From Hyphochytrium catenoides (lineage: Eukaryota > Sar > Hyphochytriomycetes > Hyphochytriales > Hyphochytriaceae): 33,890 bases of DNA. Location of the stretch: contig FLMG01000797.1 in NCBI GenBank assembly GCA_900088475.1, positions 1 through 33,890 on the forward strand. Direction: 5' to 3'. Position 1 is the first letter of the stretch. Every line of letters begins with the position of its first letter. The notes under the pieces were generated by a model that worked only from the letters and a program-made list of their open reading frames with translations, searched no databases and was not told where the DNA came from. Shown one piece after another: positions 23,401 to 33,890 of this stretch. Made by a program: the position numbers and the translations under genes.

Positions 23401-24717
23401 TGTTACTTTTTAGGTAAAGCGAGAACAAAAGGAGCTACAGAGGCTCCAAGCCTCCTTCGCAGAGCAAGAGGCTCACTTCCGGGCACTGAAGCAGCACGAG
23501 CAGCAAGAAACCGGAGAAGCGGCGCCTCCCAACTTCTTTCCCACGCAAATTAGCGCAACGAACCCAGCTCTCAAAACGGCGCCAAGTACTGACCCAGATT
23601 CCGGAGCGGGTCCGACCTTCCAGACCCCCGTGACGGTGGAAGACGCTGCAAGAGCCTGGCGGGCCGTAGAAGAGACTCAACAGAAACTGCAATCTTTCTT
23701 TCATAAAGCCGAAACTCTTGGTCTTCGTTTCCAGCCAGATGGCACCGTTAATGGTGCAGAGTACGCGCAGCGTTATGCGAAAGAAGCAGAGCTCTGCTAT
23801 GGAGAACTCCATCCCTTCATCGTTGACTGGATGACCTCCTGCCAAGCAATTCTTAGCCCTCCAGGGCACTTTTTAAAAGCAGCGTGTCCCAAGGGAGACT
23901 CCGCCATTCCGCCCAGCTACCAGGCCCTTCTGGATTACGCTGAGCGGCACGCTATTCACCAAGTTGATGACGTTGTAGTCGTATCTACCTGCCTCACATG
24001 TCTTGTATGGGGCGCTTGGGCTTTGCGACTGCTCTCGTGTCGGTCGGAGGAGACGGAGGTAGCAAGGCTGGTAGAGAAGGCAGCACCATACCGATGGAAA
24101 GAAGAGAAGGTGATTCGTAGTCTCAAGTACATGCTTTCTAGAGCAGGGAGCTGGAATGGCAAAGTGGAAAAGCTTCTAGTGGGCCTTGACACGTCACAAA
24201 CTTTGAAGCCCGGGGCCAAAGGCAAGCTCAAGGCCATGCTTTCCGAGGCCAAGCGAATTCCGTTGGTGTGTCGGTTGGAACGATTGGTGGAGGATCTCGT
24301 GTCTCCGGGCAAGAGAAAGCGTTCACCATCCCCGGAAGTAGGACCGCCACTCAAGCAGCATCGAGGTACAAGCCCAACTGAGCCGTCTAGGTCCATCGGC
24401 GCCAGTATCAACTCTGAGATGGAGACAGCTTCAATAGTTGGTACGTGTGATCTGGAAGATAGCCTCTCTAGCTCGCTGGAGCAATATTCGCCAATTACCA
24501 ACCCCCCTTCTCCTCGCCAGCATATCCGAAAATGGTAACCATCCATCCGAGTGAAGAGCAACAAGCACCGTCCTTAACCGCCGAGCAGCCACCGCCTCTG
24601 CGAAAAGGTAATGCATCCCTTTGACTTCTTCCATAATCTTCAGTCGAGCACTAAACATGGAACGCTTTCGCCTCCGCAGGTCTAAGCATGACACGGCTTG
24701 GGAATCTCCTTAACTAA
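17451..24717 (+). CDS. JmjC-less KDM5/Lid2-like protein: PLU-1 repeat array plus PHD finger
   Basis: Twenty-one exons encode about 1845 aa: 17451-17469, 17529-17654, 17719-17919, 17988-18086, 18154-18402, 18479-18695, 18750-18916, 18984-19331, 19480-19538, 19678-19980, 20042-20125, 20285-20524, 20588-21073, 21136-21231, 21304-22265, 22381-22654, 22786-22962, 23071-23349, 23414-24440, 24521-24607, 24680-24717. Residues 1-45 are Ser/Lys/Arg-rich (nuclear-signal-like [11 protein letters not shown]), followed by an acidic Ser region. Residues about 305-1369 are helical repeats of the PLU-1 type, as in KDM5/Lid2 demethylases: units carry a Trp signature (EDWLTRV, EKWLDKA, QHWVSRA) and often end LLxEAExIPV. 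A PHD finger follows at about 1379-1422 ([20 protein letters not shown]; all eight ligands visible), probably reading a histone tail. More helical sequence and a basic stretch (GKRKRSPSP) close the protein. No JmjN, ARID, JmjC or C5HC2 part is visible, so it is likely a non-catalytic chromatin scaffold. The last two exons replace an earlier stop at 24536. Confidence 0.85.
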
Positions 24718-24897
24718 GAGTTACGGGGCCCAAACACAGGTCTGAACGGACCGACACTAGCCATCGCGGCAGCCTTACACCACTCACTTGCACTCTATCT
24801 CCCAAGCACAAAGAGCCAAATAGTGGGTAGGTCGGTATTATCTGTTTTATTTAACTACCAAGTACATATATTATACTCGGTTAGCTTCCGTCGTAGC
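24718..24897. other. Convergent 3' intergenic spacer
   Basis: Only 180 bp separate the stop codons of the PLU-1/PHD gene (plus) and the GH5 gene (minus), so both polyadenylation sites must lie here or the transcripts overlap. An AT-rich patch at about 24838-24885 (gttttatttaac, acatatattat) is the likeliest place for 3' end signals. No gene fits. Confidence 0.5.
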
Positions 24898-27200
24898 TCA
24901 AGAATAAAGAAAGGTTGCTGCCACCGGAAGTAGCATTCCGGGAAGCAGGTGCATCGCAGCCACAATCACAGCTGTGGGAAGTCACAGAATAAAGCCTTAG
25001 TGGCACGGCGTTTTCTCTTATGATGTGAACACAATGTCTTGATGAGCTTACCGGAAAGTCCGCTAAGATGGCTCGCTGCTGACTTCCTTTGTCTGAGTGC
25101 AAAATTGTCATCGCACGACCGGGATGGAGCGTCTTTGCAGGGGCTCTGGCACGCTGCGCTAATTTCTTCGCTGTCAGTCGCCTTCGGAATAAGCCCAGCA
25201 CGAACACCACCGAGGTAGCTCCACCGGGGATCTTCGTTCTCCGTTTTGAAGTTCCAGAAGAACCAACCATCCGCTCTTGAATAGGCGTTCATCATTCGCA
25301 GATACAGCTGGTAGATCAGCTCCTTGGGTGCCTCGGCGGTGATGGGACATAGACAATCCGTTGTGGGACCGTAGCCATTTGTCTCAAGGTCTCCTCTGCT
25401 TTTGTTGGGAAATCGTGGGATGCAAGGAGTGCAAGAACGCGCTCCACAAAGGTCATACTTTCCATCAGTCATTGTAACTGCCAAATGGAACTAGGTCAAG
25501 TTTGATATCGAGGTGGTTACAGCTAAGATGACAAAGCTAAGTTACCTGGCCGAGGGTAGTTCCACCCATTTAGCCAGAGTGTGCAGGGATCCGTTGCTGA
25601 GGACCTGTCGGAATCGTTAACGATTAGCTCCGACGGAGACATGCATCAATAGGCCATGCATACCACTCTGCCACCACAATCCGCAACCCTTGACGCCTCG
25701 CGTTTGCATAGGCATCGCCCTTCGCGCATACATCCGAAAACAACTGCTTTGCGGTACGCGGGGCTGCCCAAGCCTCATAAGGATGAGTATCAATGGCAGT
25801 CAATCGTCTGGGAGTAGGCAGCCCTTTCGGCCCCACCCACTCACTCAAGCTCCTAAAGCTGTCGCCATATATTCGTATCCAGTGCGGCGCAATCTCCGCT
25901 ATCTTTTTATCAACAGCCCGATACCAAGTCTTCAAAGGTTCCAGGGGCGTCGTGCCAGCGGGCTCATTAAGAACATCCAATATGCCAACCACGGTGGGGT
26001 TCCCTAAGGCCCGCTAATGAGTCGCTCACACGTATTAAAACAGGGATAAGGGAATCAAGCCTTCAACCCTTACATGAGAATGTATGCGTTATAATCTCCA
26101 CGATCTGCAAGGTAAAGTTGAGGTTTTCATAACTGATGTTGGGGTTCAAGGTGTACACAGGTTCAAAGGCTGAGGCAGCGATAGTCTCTCCTTTTACTCT
26201 CTTAGCGTTGTCCTCAAACATCCAAGCCGGATCAAAGGTGCGCACATACTCTCCTCTTCCTGCTTACACCATGATAAGGTCAGCACGTAGGGCTTACTGC
26301 GACTGACAATGTTAACTCACCTGTCCAAAAGATCTGTCGAGCTTTCCCTCCATTATCAAAGCCATTCTGGCCTCCGATGGCTGCATGCAGGTCTAACGCC
26401 CCGATGTCGTTAACTTTGCCTCTCTGGTGGTAGGGGATAAAGGAGAATGATGCCCTTACCAATGAAAACCTTGACATTGTGCTTGCCACACCAATCGATG
26501 ATTCGGTTCACATAGAAGCTACTGTTCTTCCAGCACCCGTTTGTGTAAGGGGGATACTCAATGTACACCCAATCCGCCACAGGGAGCCTCACAGCGTTGA
26601 TCCCATAGCTGGCCAGCTCCTTTATCTCCTCTTCGGTCACGAAGGTGTCCCAATGGCGTTGGAGTTGTTTGTTCGCTTCCTCGCCGCCCAACACCTTGTA
26701 CGGCGATGAAGCTAATCAGTGATGGGTTACATTGGAGCGGGAGGGTGAGTGTGAGAAGTGTTTACCTCGCAAAAGCGGAAGCAATCGATAGCTGTTTTGC
26801 TGATGGGCTTGTTCTGGAACTTTAGAGAGTTATGTGAGGGCGCATGCAACTACTATGGAGCTCCACCTTGTACAACGACGGGTGCTACCTGGTAAAACAG
26901 GGACGGTGTTATCCAGGGTTCAATAACGAAGATTCCACCAAGATTAACGCCCCGGAACTTCCAACGGTCAGAGATGTCGTCGTCGTCAACTCCCTCGATC
27001 GAAAGTTGGGAGGTGGTGGCTGTGCGATGCATTATCTTCTGTTGAAGTGCATCTTCAGATACTCCTTCTACCCACAGCTGACTTTTCAGGTCTGAAGTGA
27101 CCGCTTGGAAGTCTCTCCTATGTGCTAAAGTGCTTTCGACTGTAGCTACCAGCGCGAAAAGGTGAAGAAAGCCCATGACAAAGGGCTTGTAGCCAGCCAT
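24898..27200 (-). CDS. Secreted GH5 exo-beta-1,3-glucanase with hydrophobic C-terminal tail
   Basis: Nine exons (27200-26889, 26813-26766, 26694-26460, 26392-26321, 26259-26074, 26003-25664, 25604-25546, 25477-25052, 24971-24898) encode 583 aa. The family hydrolyses beta-1,3-glucans by a retaining mechanism. Seen in order: a signal peptide (MAGYKPFVMGFLHLFALVA), RGVNLGGIFVIEPWITPSLF, QRHWDTF, GINAVRLPVADW, DLHAAIGGQNGFDN, LNEP with the acid/base Glu298, VVAEW with the nucleophile Glu397, a Cys-rich insert, and DGWFFWNFKTE with WSYLGGVRAG. Both catalytic Glu are present. The last exon encodes a hydrophobic stretch (AVIVAAMHLLPGMLLPVAA) reaching the stop, consistent with a GPI signal or membrane anchor. 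A storage- or wall-glucan substrate is inferred. The start is the Met immediately before the signal peptide; an in-frame upstream Met at 27263 would add 21 mostly basic residues. Confidence 0.92.
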
Positions 27201-28073
27201 CTTCAGCTGAATACTTCGTAGTGCTTTTCTCCGTGTCTTCGCTCTTGGCTTTATCTCTCCCATCGTTGAGCGCGAACGCCCCTATTCGTACCCCTACTAG
27301 GTCCAACCGGGACCGCTATACCTTTTCAAGGATCATGGGTCGCTAACTTGAACATCAGGCAACCTTTGCAGACCCTGGTTTCCTTGGTACTCTCTGCTCG
27401 GCACAGAAGAAGAGCCTCGCTCATTAACCTACAAGCAAACGCCACCGAACTCTTCACATGCATGTAGGAGCTCTGTAGCTCTTGAAAGATCTGCCGACCA
27501 AGAGGCCCTCACATCGCTCATGATGGCGAGATGATGAGGATCTGATGACTGTCAGAACAGATCAGAAGCACAGAGGCAGGAGGAGTGAGTGCCTTGAAGG
27601 GGGTCCTCCCGTCACAACCCTCGTTTCAAAGCGATAACTAGTCTGTGCTACCGTATTTGATCTTTGCAACTTTGATCCTTCCTATGTCCTTTCTATGATG
27701 TACAGGTACGAGGTCTTGATCTCGATCTGTGGAGTTCTGATGCTGATGTGATGGATGAAGATGATGGATGACAGGAAGGAGAGCAGACCAGAGATCCGGC
27801 TGCGGGCATGCTTAAATGAGGAATGAGAGCAAGCAGGGCGCTCCTCCAACTGTGTATCCGTAACGCTTGGAGAAAGAACGGTGATTGTCAAGCACGCAGC
27901 TCGGTGAAACGCTATGTGAAGGGGAAAAAGTTGGCATGTAGTTGACAGCATATCACCGCCACTAGATAGGTGACTTCGGGGGGACTACTATCACCTCTGA
28001 CTAGCATTGTGCGTTGCCATTCAAAGCCTTTTTGCTCCCGCCAGGCATGAGCATATAGCTTCCGACAATAGCT
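27201..28073. promoter_or_regulatory. Divergent promoter region between GH5 and ValRS genes
   Basis: The 873 bp lie between two genes reading outward, so they contain both promoters and 5' UTRs. Nearby tgatgatg/gatgatgg-like repeats at about 27520-27545 and 27740-27775 are the only structure I can see. I do not recognise a core promoter motif, and the open frames here look like chance. Confidence 0.45.
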
Positions 28074-31000
28074 ATGAATGGCGTTTTGTTTGCAGCAAGA
28101 GGACGCTTTCGGCAACTCTCCAATGGTGGCTGCCACGCAGTATGTCCCCTTTTCTCAAGAAGAACCTGGTCTAAGGGCCAGGGCTGGAGTAGAGCAGGTC
28201 TAAAGCCCAGACGTTTTGTGGAAGGACCATCCATGTCGCATCTATCTCCGTTAGAGCGAGTGCGGGAGCCCATGGCACCCTCTTTTGATCCCATAGCGGT
28301 AGAGAGAGGATGGGACCAACTGTGGGCCAAGAATATCCCCAAAGCCTCACCCACTAGGGCCACTTCTAGCGAGGAAGTCTTCTCTATGGTCTTGCCACCT
28401 CCTAACATTACAGGAGCTTTGCATCTTGGACACGCGCTTACCGTGACCATCCAGGATGCGCTCGTCCGTTGGCAACGAATGATGGGGAAGAAAGTGTTAT
28501 GGGTCCCAGGAATAGACCATGCTGGTATTGCCTCTCAGGTGGGTGCAGCGTCCTACGCTCAAGACGCCAGGAGTGCAAGCTTAACAAGTTGCATCTGCAG
28601 ACAGTAGTGGAGAAGAAACTATGGCGAGAAAAGAAGCTCCGGAGGCAAAGTATGACTCGGCAAGAGTTTTTGGAAGAAATGTGGGACTGGGTAGCGGCTT
28701 ATCGGCCCACCATTGCCAAACAGCTGCACAGGCTGGGGACATCCATGAACTGGGAAAAAGAAGTGTTTACTCTGGATGAGAAGAGGTGAGATACGCCTTT
28801 CTCTACCTTCCGAGAGTCACAGAGCTGATTGTTGCTGCCGCAGATCTGCTGCAGTGACTGATGCGTTTGTCCGCCTCCATGACAAGGGACTAGTATACAG
28901 AGACAAAAGAATGGTCAACTGGTAGGTTACCTTGGATTTTCGTTCCCAGTCAGTCACCATACAGGTTCTAAAAGAAGGCTTTAGGTGTCCGGCACTTCAG
29001 ACGGCGATATCTGACATCGAAGTAGACTTAGAGGAGGTCTCAGGGCCCAAAAAGGTATAACTATATGGGCGTCAGAGCACATGCTCTTTAACTGACACCA
29101 ATTGATCCAGCTAAAAGTGCCTGGTAAAGACGGAGATCGGCTTGTAGAATTTGGCGTCCTTCACCGCTTTATATACCCGGTAATTCCACGATGAAGAGCG
29201 CCTCATTATTACCCGAGGCTCAACATGGTGGACTGTAGGTGGAAGGCGGGGGTGAGATTGAAGTTAGCACGACGAGGCCAGAGACAATGCTTGGTGATAC
29301 TGCCATTGCCATACATCCAGACGACCCACATCACAAGCACCTCCATGGCAGATTTGTCATTCATCCCTTTGATGGTAGTGTGTCTTTATCTGATGAACTT
29401 TCTATATTTGGGACTCAACCCCCGTCATAGGTCGACGAATCCCAATAATCTGCGACGAGACGTTAGTTGATCCCTCCATGGGCACAGGTAAGAGGAAAAG
29501 ACTTTGCCTTGCATTGCTCAGTGCTCACCATGCTTTAGGTGCGGTGAAAATCACCCCTTGCCACGATCCAAATGACTGGCAATGCGCTAAACGCCACAAT
29601 CTTCCGCAGATAGAAGTCATAGATAAACTGGTCAGTGAGACTGAACACTAGTTGAGTGCATTTGCTGTTTCATATAACTCTTTATCCGACACTAAGTAGG
29701 GCTACATGACACCGGCTGCTGGAGAACCCTTTGCCGGCCAGGATCGTTTCGACTGCCGAGAAGAGGTGCTTCGTCGTCTAGAATCACTCTCACTTTACCG
29801 TGGGAAGGTATCCGATTACATGGGGCTCCTCTTAGCTGCTAGACCTGACTTCCAACGTTTCCAGGACCCTCATCGAACCTCTATCCCACGATGCTCCCGA
29901 TCAGGGGACATCTTGGAGCCTATGCTCGTTCCTCAATGGTTCGTGAACTGCAAGGTTATGGCTGAGCGTTCAGCAGCGGCAGTTCGTCAAGGAGACCTTA
30001 CAATCACGCCAAGCTTTTACACCGTATGCTCGATCTCGCCTTCTTTAGATGTCCAACCGCTGACCTAGGCCCGACATATCAGGATACATGGTTCCAGTGG
30101 CTGGATAACATTCAAGATTGGTGTGTTAGTCGTCAACTGTGGTGGGGACATCGCATCCCTGCCTATCGCGTGAGGCCGAATAGTTCTGGTAAACGCCAAA
30201 AGGAGAAAGCGGATGGCGATGGGTGTTTCCTCAAAAGAGCTTGGCTAACGCTATCTGACTAGATACTTCAATCAGCTCGGAGCATTGGGTCATCGCCAAA
30301 ACAGAGGAAGAGGCGCGAAGGAAAGCTCGAGAGTTGCTGGCTTCAGATGACTTCAGCCTTTGCCAGGATGAGGATGTACTGGACACTTGGTTCAGTTCAG
30401 GATTGTTTCCTATGGCAGCCCTGGTAATGACCATGCACGCTTGCCCTTAAAGAGGCTTTGTATGATGTTAACAGCTCCTGTTCTAGGGCTGGCCAGAAAA
30501 TGTAGAAAATGATACCGTTCACTTGCCATTCGATATGAGGGGTTCTTATCCCCTCTCCGTGATGGAGACGGGGGCTGATATCCTCTTCTTTTGGGTGGCG
30601 AGGATGACCATGCTATGCTCAGAGGTAACCGTTTAGCTGCAATCGCACTACGTCTATAAGGTAGTTCCTAATAGGAACGACGTACCATTCAGCTGTCAGG
30701 CGAGCTCCCTTTCCGGAAGGTCGTGCTTCATCCGATGGTCCGAGATAAGAGTGGGCGGAAGATGAGTAAGAGCCTTGGGAATGTCATCGATCCTTTAGAT
30801 ATAATGGATGGAATTGACCTGGAGCACATGATTGACAAGATAAAGGTACGACAGATAACAGTGGTAGTTCCTGGCCTAGCTACTGACCGCCTTGTGTTCG
30901 TTAGGAAAGCAATTTGGATTCGAAAGAGATCGAGGTATCGATCAAGCAGCGCAAACGCGACTTTCCTAAAGGCATCCAGCCGTGTGGAACTGACGCTCTG

Positions 31001-32811
31001 CGCTATGCCCTTGCAGCTTACCTAAACCATGGTACGCACATTCCTAGGCCAACTAGTCTGCACAGGTTGCCATCTAGTAAGCTCAGGCTCAATGCTAATA
31101 GGCCAGCATATCAATGTCGATGTGTCTCGGATGGTGTCCGCGCGACAGTTCTGCAATAAGGTCTGGAACGGTGCCAAGTTTTTGTTTGACCACCTGCAAG
31201 CTTTCAAAGCCGAAGGGCAGCCTCAATTAGGCTTGCTGAGTGCGGTAAGAGAAAGGAGAGTATGCCTTTCGTGAGAGGCCTAATAGAAGTCCTCTTCTTG
31301 CTAAGATTGGGTCTAATGACCTAGCGAAGGAGGCCAGCCGTTTGCTGCAGCACCCTCAGATTTGCTTAGCAGACAGATGGATCCTGAGCCGTTTGGTAGG
31401 TGTGCAACATCCCCTCTTTCCCAAAGAGAAACTTATCTGCTTCGCCCTGGCATAGAGTGCGGTGGTAGAGGATTTAGAGGAAGGACTGGAGACATTTCAT
31501 TTTTCCTCTAGTGTTAGCGCTATCCACCAGTTCTTTCTCCACGACCTCTGCGACGTGTATATTGAGCAGACAAAGAGACGCCTCAACGCAATGCACAACC
31601 AGAACCTGAGCGATCACATAGGTAGCTTATTTAAACGGCAGCTTTCTGATTCGGAAGATTGATTAGCTCCTTAATTGGCGATAGGTCTCACTGAGGAGGA
31701 CAAAGTCATGGCGTTATCAACACTGGCGTTCTGCATGGAAATGTCTCTGAGGATGCTGCACCCGTTCATGCCCTTTCTTACCGAAGAGCTCTGGTCAGAT
31801 GCTATCCTGGTTCCTTGTGAATAGGCGAGCTATTGACACTTCGCCTTAGGCAAAGGATGCTGTATCTGTATGAAAGTGAACTCAAGGTTGATGAGGATAG
31901 ACTCCTAGCAACCTGCAGCTATCCAACCCTTAAAACGCTATCAATACTTAGGGACGAGGCTTCCGAGAAAGTTATGGAGGTAACGTGTCGTCAGCACCTA
32001 ACGTTACCATGTTTATTAGGCTAAAACCTATGCAGGTGAACTTGGAAATAGTTCGATGCGTTCGTTCTCTCAAACAAGTGGCGAAGGCGTTAGGTGTAGG
32101 AATATCTGAAAGGTAGGACGTACGCTGGCACTCCCGCCCAGGTACTCTAGCCCTCTGACTTTCTCTTACCATAGTAACGCTTTCGTAGTGGAAGTTTCCC
32201 CTACCTCATTGGCGCTTACAGAAGCCATTGCGGCCAACCTCCAGGTAAGCTCTGTCTATCTTTTCGGTGGAGGAGCTATTGCACAGCGCACTGTCTAACG
32301 TAGGCATTGTCTAGGACATATCCGCACTTAGCCGTGCCCCTGGGATTAGTATATCGTCAGATGCCACACAGTCTGATAGGGATTGTTTGGTGAAAGCAAG
32401 TTCTGAGGAATGCAGAGGTTGATCCATACAGCTACTATCGCTCTCATACATTGGCATTGCTAATACTAGTGCCCTCTTTGACAGTGCTCTTGAAGCTTTG
32501 TCTTGGCAAAGAAGCCGAAATAAAACTTACTCAGGAGTTGGAAAGGCTGACACAAAAGAAGGGCAAGAAAGTTGAGGCCCATGCGAAGCTAAGTGACTTC
32601 ATAAACACAGTTGACTACCAGGCCAGCACTCCAGTCCAGGTGAGATACCACTAGCCCTGAATGGTCTGCCGTGTAAATGCTAAGCAAGAGGAACGACTTG
32701 CAGATCCGGGAACGTGATCAGGGCCGCTTGGACAAACTTCAAGCAGAGATTGAAAGCCTTACGGAGAGTATAGAAACGTTAGCCCACCTCGTTCCGGGAA
32801 TCGCACGATAG
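28074..32811 (+). CDS. Valyl-tRNA synthetase (class I, eukaryotic type), with N-terminal presequence
   Basis: Twenty-five exons encode 1089 aa: 28074-28538, 28601-28785, 28844-28921, 28985-29054, 29111-29179, 29239-29374, 29431-29487, 29539-29630, 29700-29807, 29865-30023, 30083-30188, 30263-30423, 30487-30624, 30693-30845, 30905-31031, 31102-31244, 31306-31395, 31456-31621, 31685-31793, 31850-31979, 32036-32112, 32175-32244, 32315-32417, 32470-32639, 32704-32811. The enzyme charges tRNA-Val with valine and edits Thr-tRNA. Seen: HLGH (117-120, the HIGH motif) after PPPNITGA; the editing domain with [10 protein letters not shown] and [38 protein letters not shown] (about 631-635); the anticodon-binding part with [12 protein letters not shown]; and a C-terminal coiled coil. 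Residues 1-53 are Arg-rich and poor in acids, like an organelle presequence, and Met54 could start a cytosolic form. The exon 11 donor is the least certain junction (30188 chosen; 30224 possible). Confidence 0.95.
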
Positions 32812-33259
32812 CGTGAGAAGGCCAGCTTTCGATGAGATCCACCATAAGAGGAAGCTGTCTGAGGCGGCTCTTGGACCATTGGAATCCATGGCACGAACCA
32901 TAAGGTAGCTTCGTACGACCAGGAACTTAAGGTTGCAGGCAGTATCGAAGGGCCATGGCTTAAGGGGCACAGCACCGGAGGATCAGAGTCCACACATCCT
33001 TCAGCAGATGAGTCCATCCAGAGTTCAAACTTGCCAAAGTATGCAACGAGCGGGGGCGATTCTTTGGATTGCGGCACGGGGCGGGCGTTAGCACAACCAG
33101 AGGACTAATAAAGGTCGATCTACAAGCTAAAAGGCTGTCCGTTCATTTACTCATATATTTTTGCTACGGATGCCTGTGACCTTCAGCCAGCTCCCATTGG
33201 TCGCAGCTTCTGTCATTTATCACTGAGCACGAACGGGCTAGGAACTAGAGGCATCAAGC
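32812..33259. other. 3' flank of ValRS gene
   Basis: This is a probable ValRS 3' UTR and spacer. Minus-strand open frames at 32739-33077 and 32779-32970 overlap the end of the ValRS coding sequence and show no recognisable domain. An AT-rich patch around 33105-33165 is a plausible 3' end region. I see nothing else. Confidence 0.4.
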
Positions 33260-33890
33260 TCATACTTCTGCTGACGCCCCATCTCTAGGAGAAGGGGCAT
33301 CCAACCAAGAGTGCCAAACACCCTGTTCTAGCCCCACCAACAGTGAGAAAGAACCTTCCAAAGAGCATTCCATCACAGTGAGCGTGCTCTCCTTGTCGCT
33401 AAGTTCTTCGAATAGACTGCCATTACTATGCGCTTCTTCATCGACTGCTCTTGAGCCTTATCTTCCTGGTATGAGGCGTTGGTGGCGCCCGATGGGTCGA
33501 CCCATGTCTTCTGATGTGGACGTCTCATTGTCAGAAAAGTATCCTTCTCGTCAAACTTAATGCTTGTCTCGCGTCCTCGTGGACATGTTCTCTCGGATAC
33601 CAGCTCCTCGCCTTGACCTCAACGAGCCCATTCTTCTGTTGTTTGCCTAAGAAGAGAAGCAAGACCATGTCGATTTCATTTCTCATTCTAAGCAATGTCT
33701 CTTTGGCCAGTTCACGCAAGGATCGTTTGCCCTTGAGGAAGGTGATAAGGGGCTGACAGAGGCAAGCACTACGTTCGATGGTGCCGCGAGCGTTGAACAA
33801 TCGTCATCGATCTGATCCGCGAACCAGCTTCATCGGCATAAAGTGGTGACTGAAGGGAAGGAGAAGAGTAAACGATAGTGCGGTGGTCTT
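33260..33890 (-). CDS. Possible 3' part of an unrecognised gene, running off the window
   Basis: On the minus strand, several open frames have protein-like content, though I cannot assign a family. A helical stretch lies at 33531-33800 (LRELAKETLLRMRNEIDMV). A Ser/Thr/acid-rich stretch (EGYFSDNETSTSEDM) precedes a candidate 54-nt intron (about 33456-33509), after which the frame continues AVDEEAHSNGSLFEELSDKE and stops at 33260-33262. How the helical stretch joins the acidic stretch is unresolved, because I found no splice pair that keeps frame. A pyrimidine-rich acceptor near 33850 suggests an upstream exon beyond the window. Treat the boundaries as provisional. Confidence 0.35.

Noticed and set aside
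24521-24538. End of the PLU-1/PHD protein at the TAA at 24536-24538
   Set aside because: A consensus donor at 24441 (gtacgt) and a pyrimidine-rich acceptor at 24520 place the following sequence in another frame that reads coherently through one more intron to 24717. The earlier stop may still be a retained-intron form.
25621-25680. GH5 frame ending WYAWPIDACLRRS with a stop
   Set aside because: A donor inside GTATGC directly after VVAEW, joined to 25604, continues SSATDPCTLWLNG as expected for the family.
31245-31275. A 31-nt ultra-short intron in the ValRS gene
   Set aside because: An acceptor at 31305, with a better pyrimidine tract, gives a normal 61-nt intron in the same phase.
31794-31849. 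Very short (about 20-nt) introns after TEELW in ValRS
   Set aside because: Using the phase-2 donor at 31794 gives a normal 56-nt intron and restores the expected TEELWQ continuation.
1-33890. tRNA, rRNA, CRISPR, transposon or viral sequences
   Set aside because: I looked for direct repeat arrays, terminal inverted repeats, integrase- or reverse-transcriptase-like frames and tRNA-like cloverleafs on both strands and found none I could support by eye.

Overview
The window is nuclear DNA from an intron-dense, gene-compact eukaryote. Genes are cut by many short GT-AG introns, mostly about 50-90 nt, with pyrimidine-rich acceptors, and base composition is close to even. Gene content (GRIP golgin, Ctr copper transporter, Qbc-SNARE, Tubby protein, PLU-1/PHD chromatin protein, GH5 exo-beta-1,3-glucanase, eukaryotic-type valyl-tRNA synthetase) rules out a prokaryote. 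The GH5 protein resembles what I recall of stramenopile (oomycete/ochrophyte) members, so a stramenopile or related protist/alga is my guess, held weakly. All exon chains below were built by eye from frame continuity and splice signals; total lengths are exact multiples of three in every complete model.

Layout. 312-9400 (-): 40-exon GRIP-domain golgin of about 1721 aa. 9401-10022: divergent promoter region. 10023-10783 (+): Ctr copper transporter, 169 aa. 11582-13028 (+): SNAP-25-like Qbc-SNARE, 376 aa, fused to a beta-trefoil-like module. 14132-16344 (+): Tubby-like protein, 607 aa, with a very charged Arg/Asp-rich N-terminal half. 17451-24717 (+): about 1845-aa nuclear protein with a long array of PLU-1-type helical repeats and one PHD finger, without JmjN, ARID or JmjC. 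24898-27200 (-): secreted GH5 glucanase, 583 aa, with a hydrophobic C-terminal tail. 28074-32811 (+): valyl-tRNA synthetase, 1089 aa, with a presequence-like N-terminus. 33260-33890 (-): a probable but poorly resolved gene fragment running off the window.

The genes do not form a pathway. Two (golgin, SNARE) act in membrane traffic, and Tubby binds phosphoinositide membranes in known relatives. The GH5 enzyme acts outside the cell or at its surface, the PLU-1/PHD protein acts on chromatin, and ValRS acts in translation. The most unusual items are the JmjC-less expanded PLU-1 scaffold, the SNARE/beta-trefoil fusion, and a GH5 terminal intron whose retention would swap a hydrophobic tail for a basic one. 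I saw no tRNA or rRNA genes, CRISPR arrays or mobile elements.
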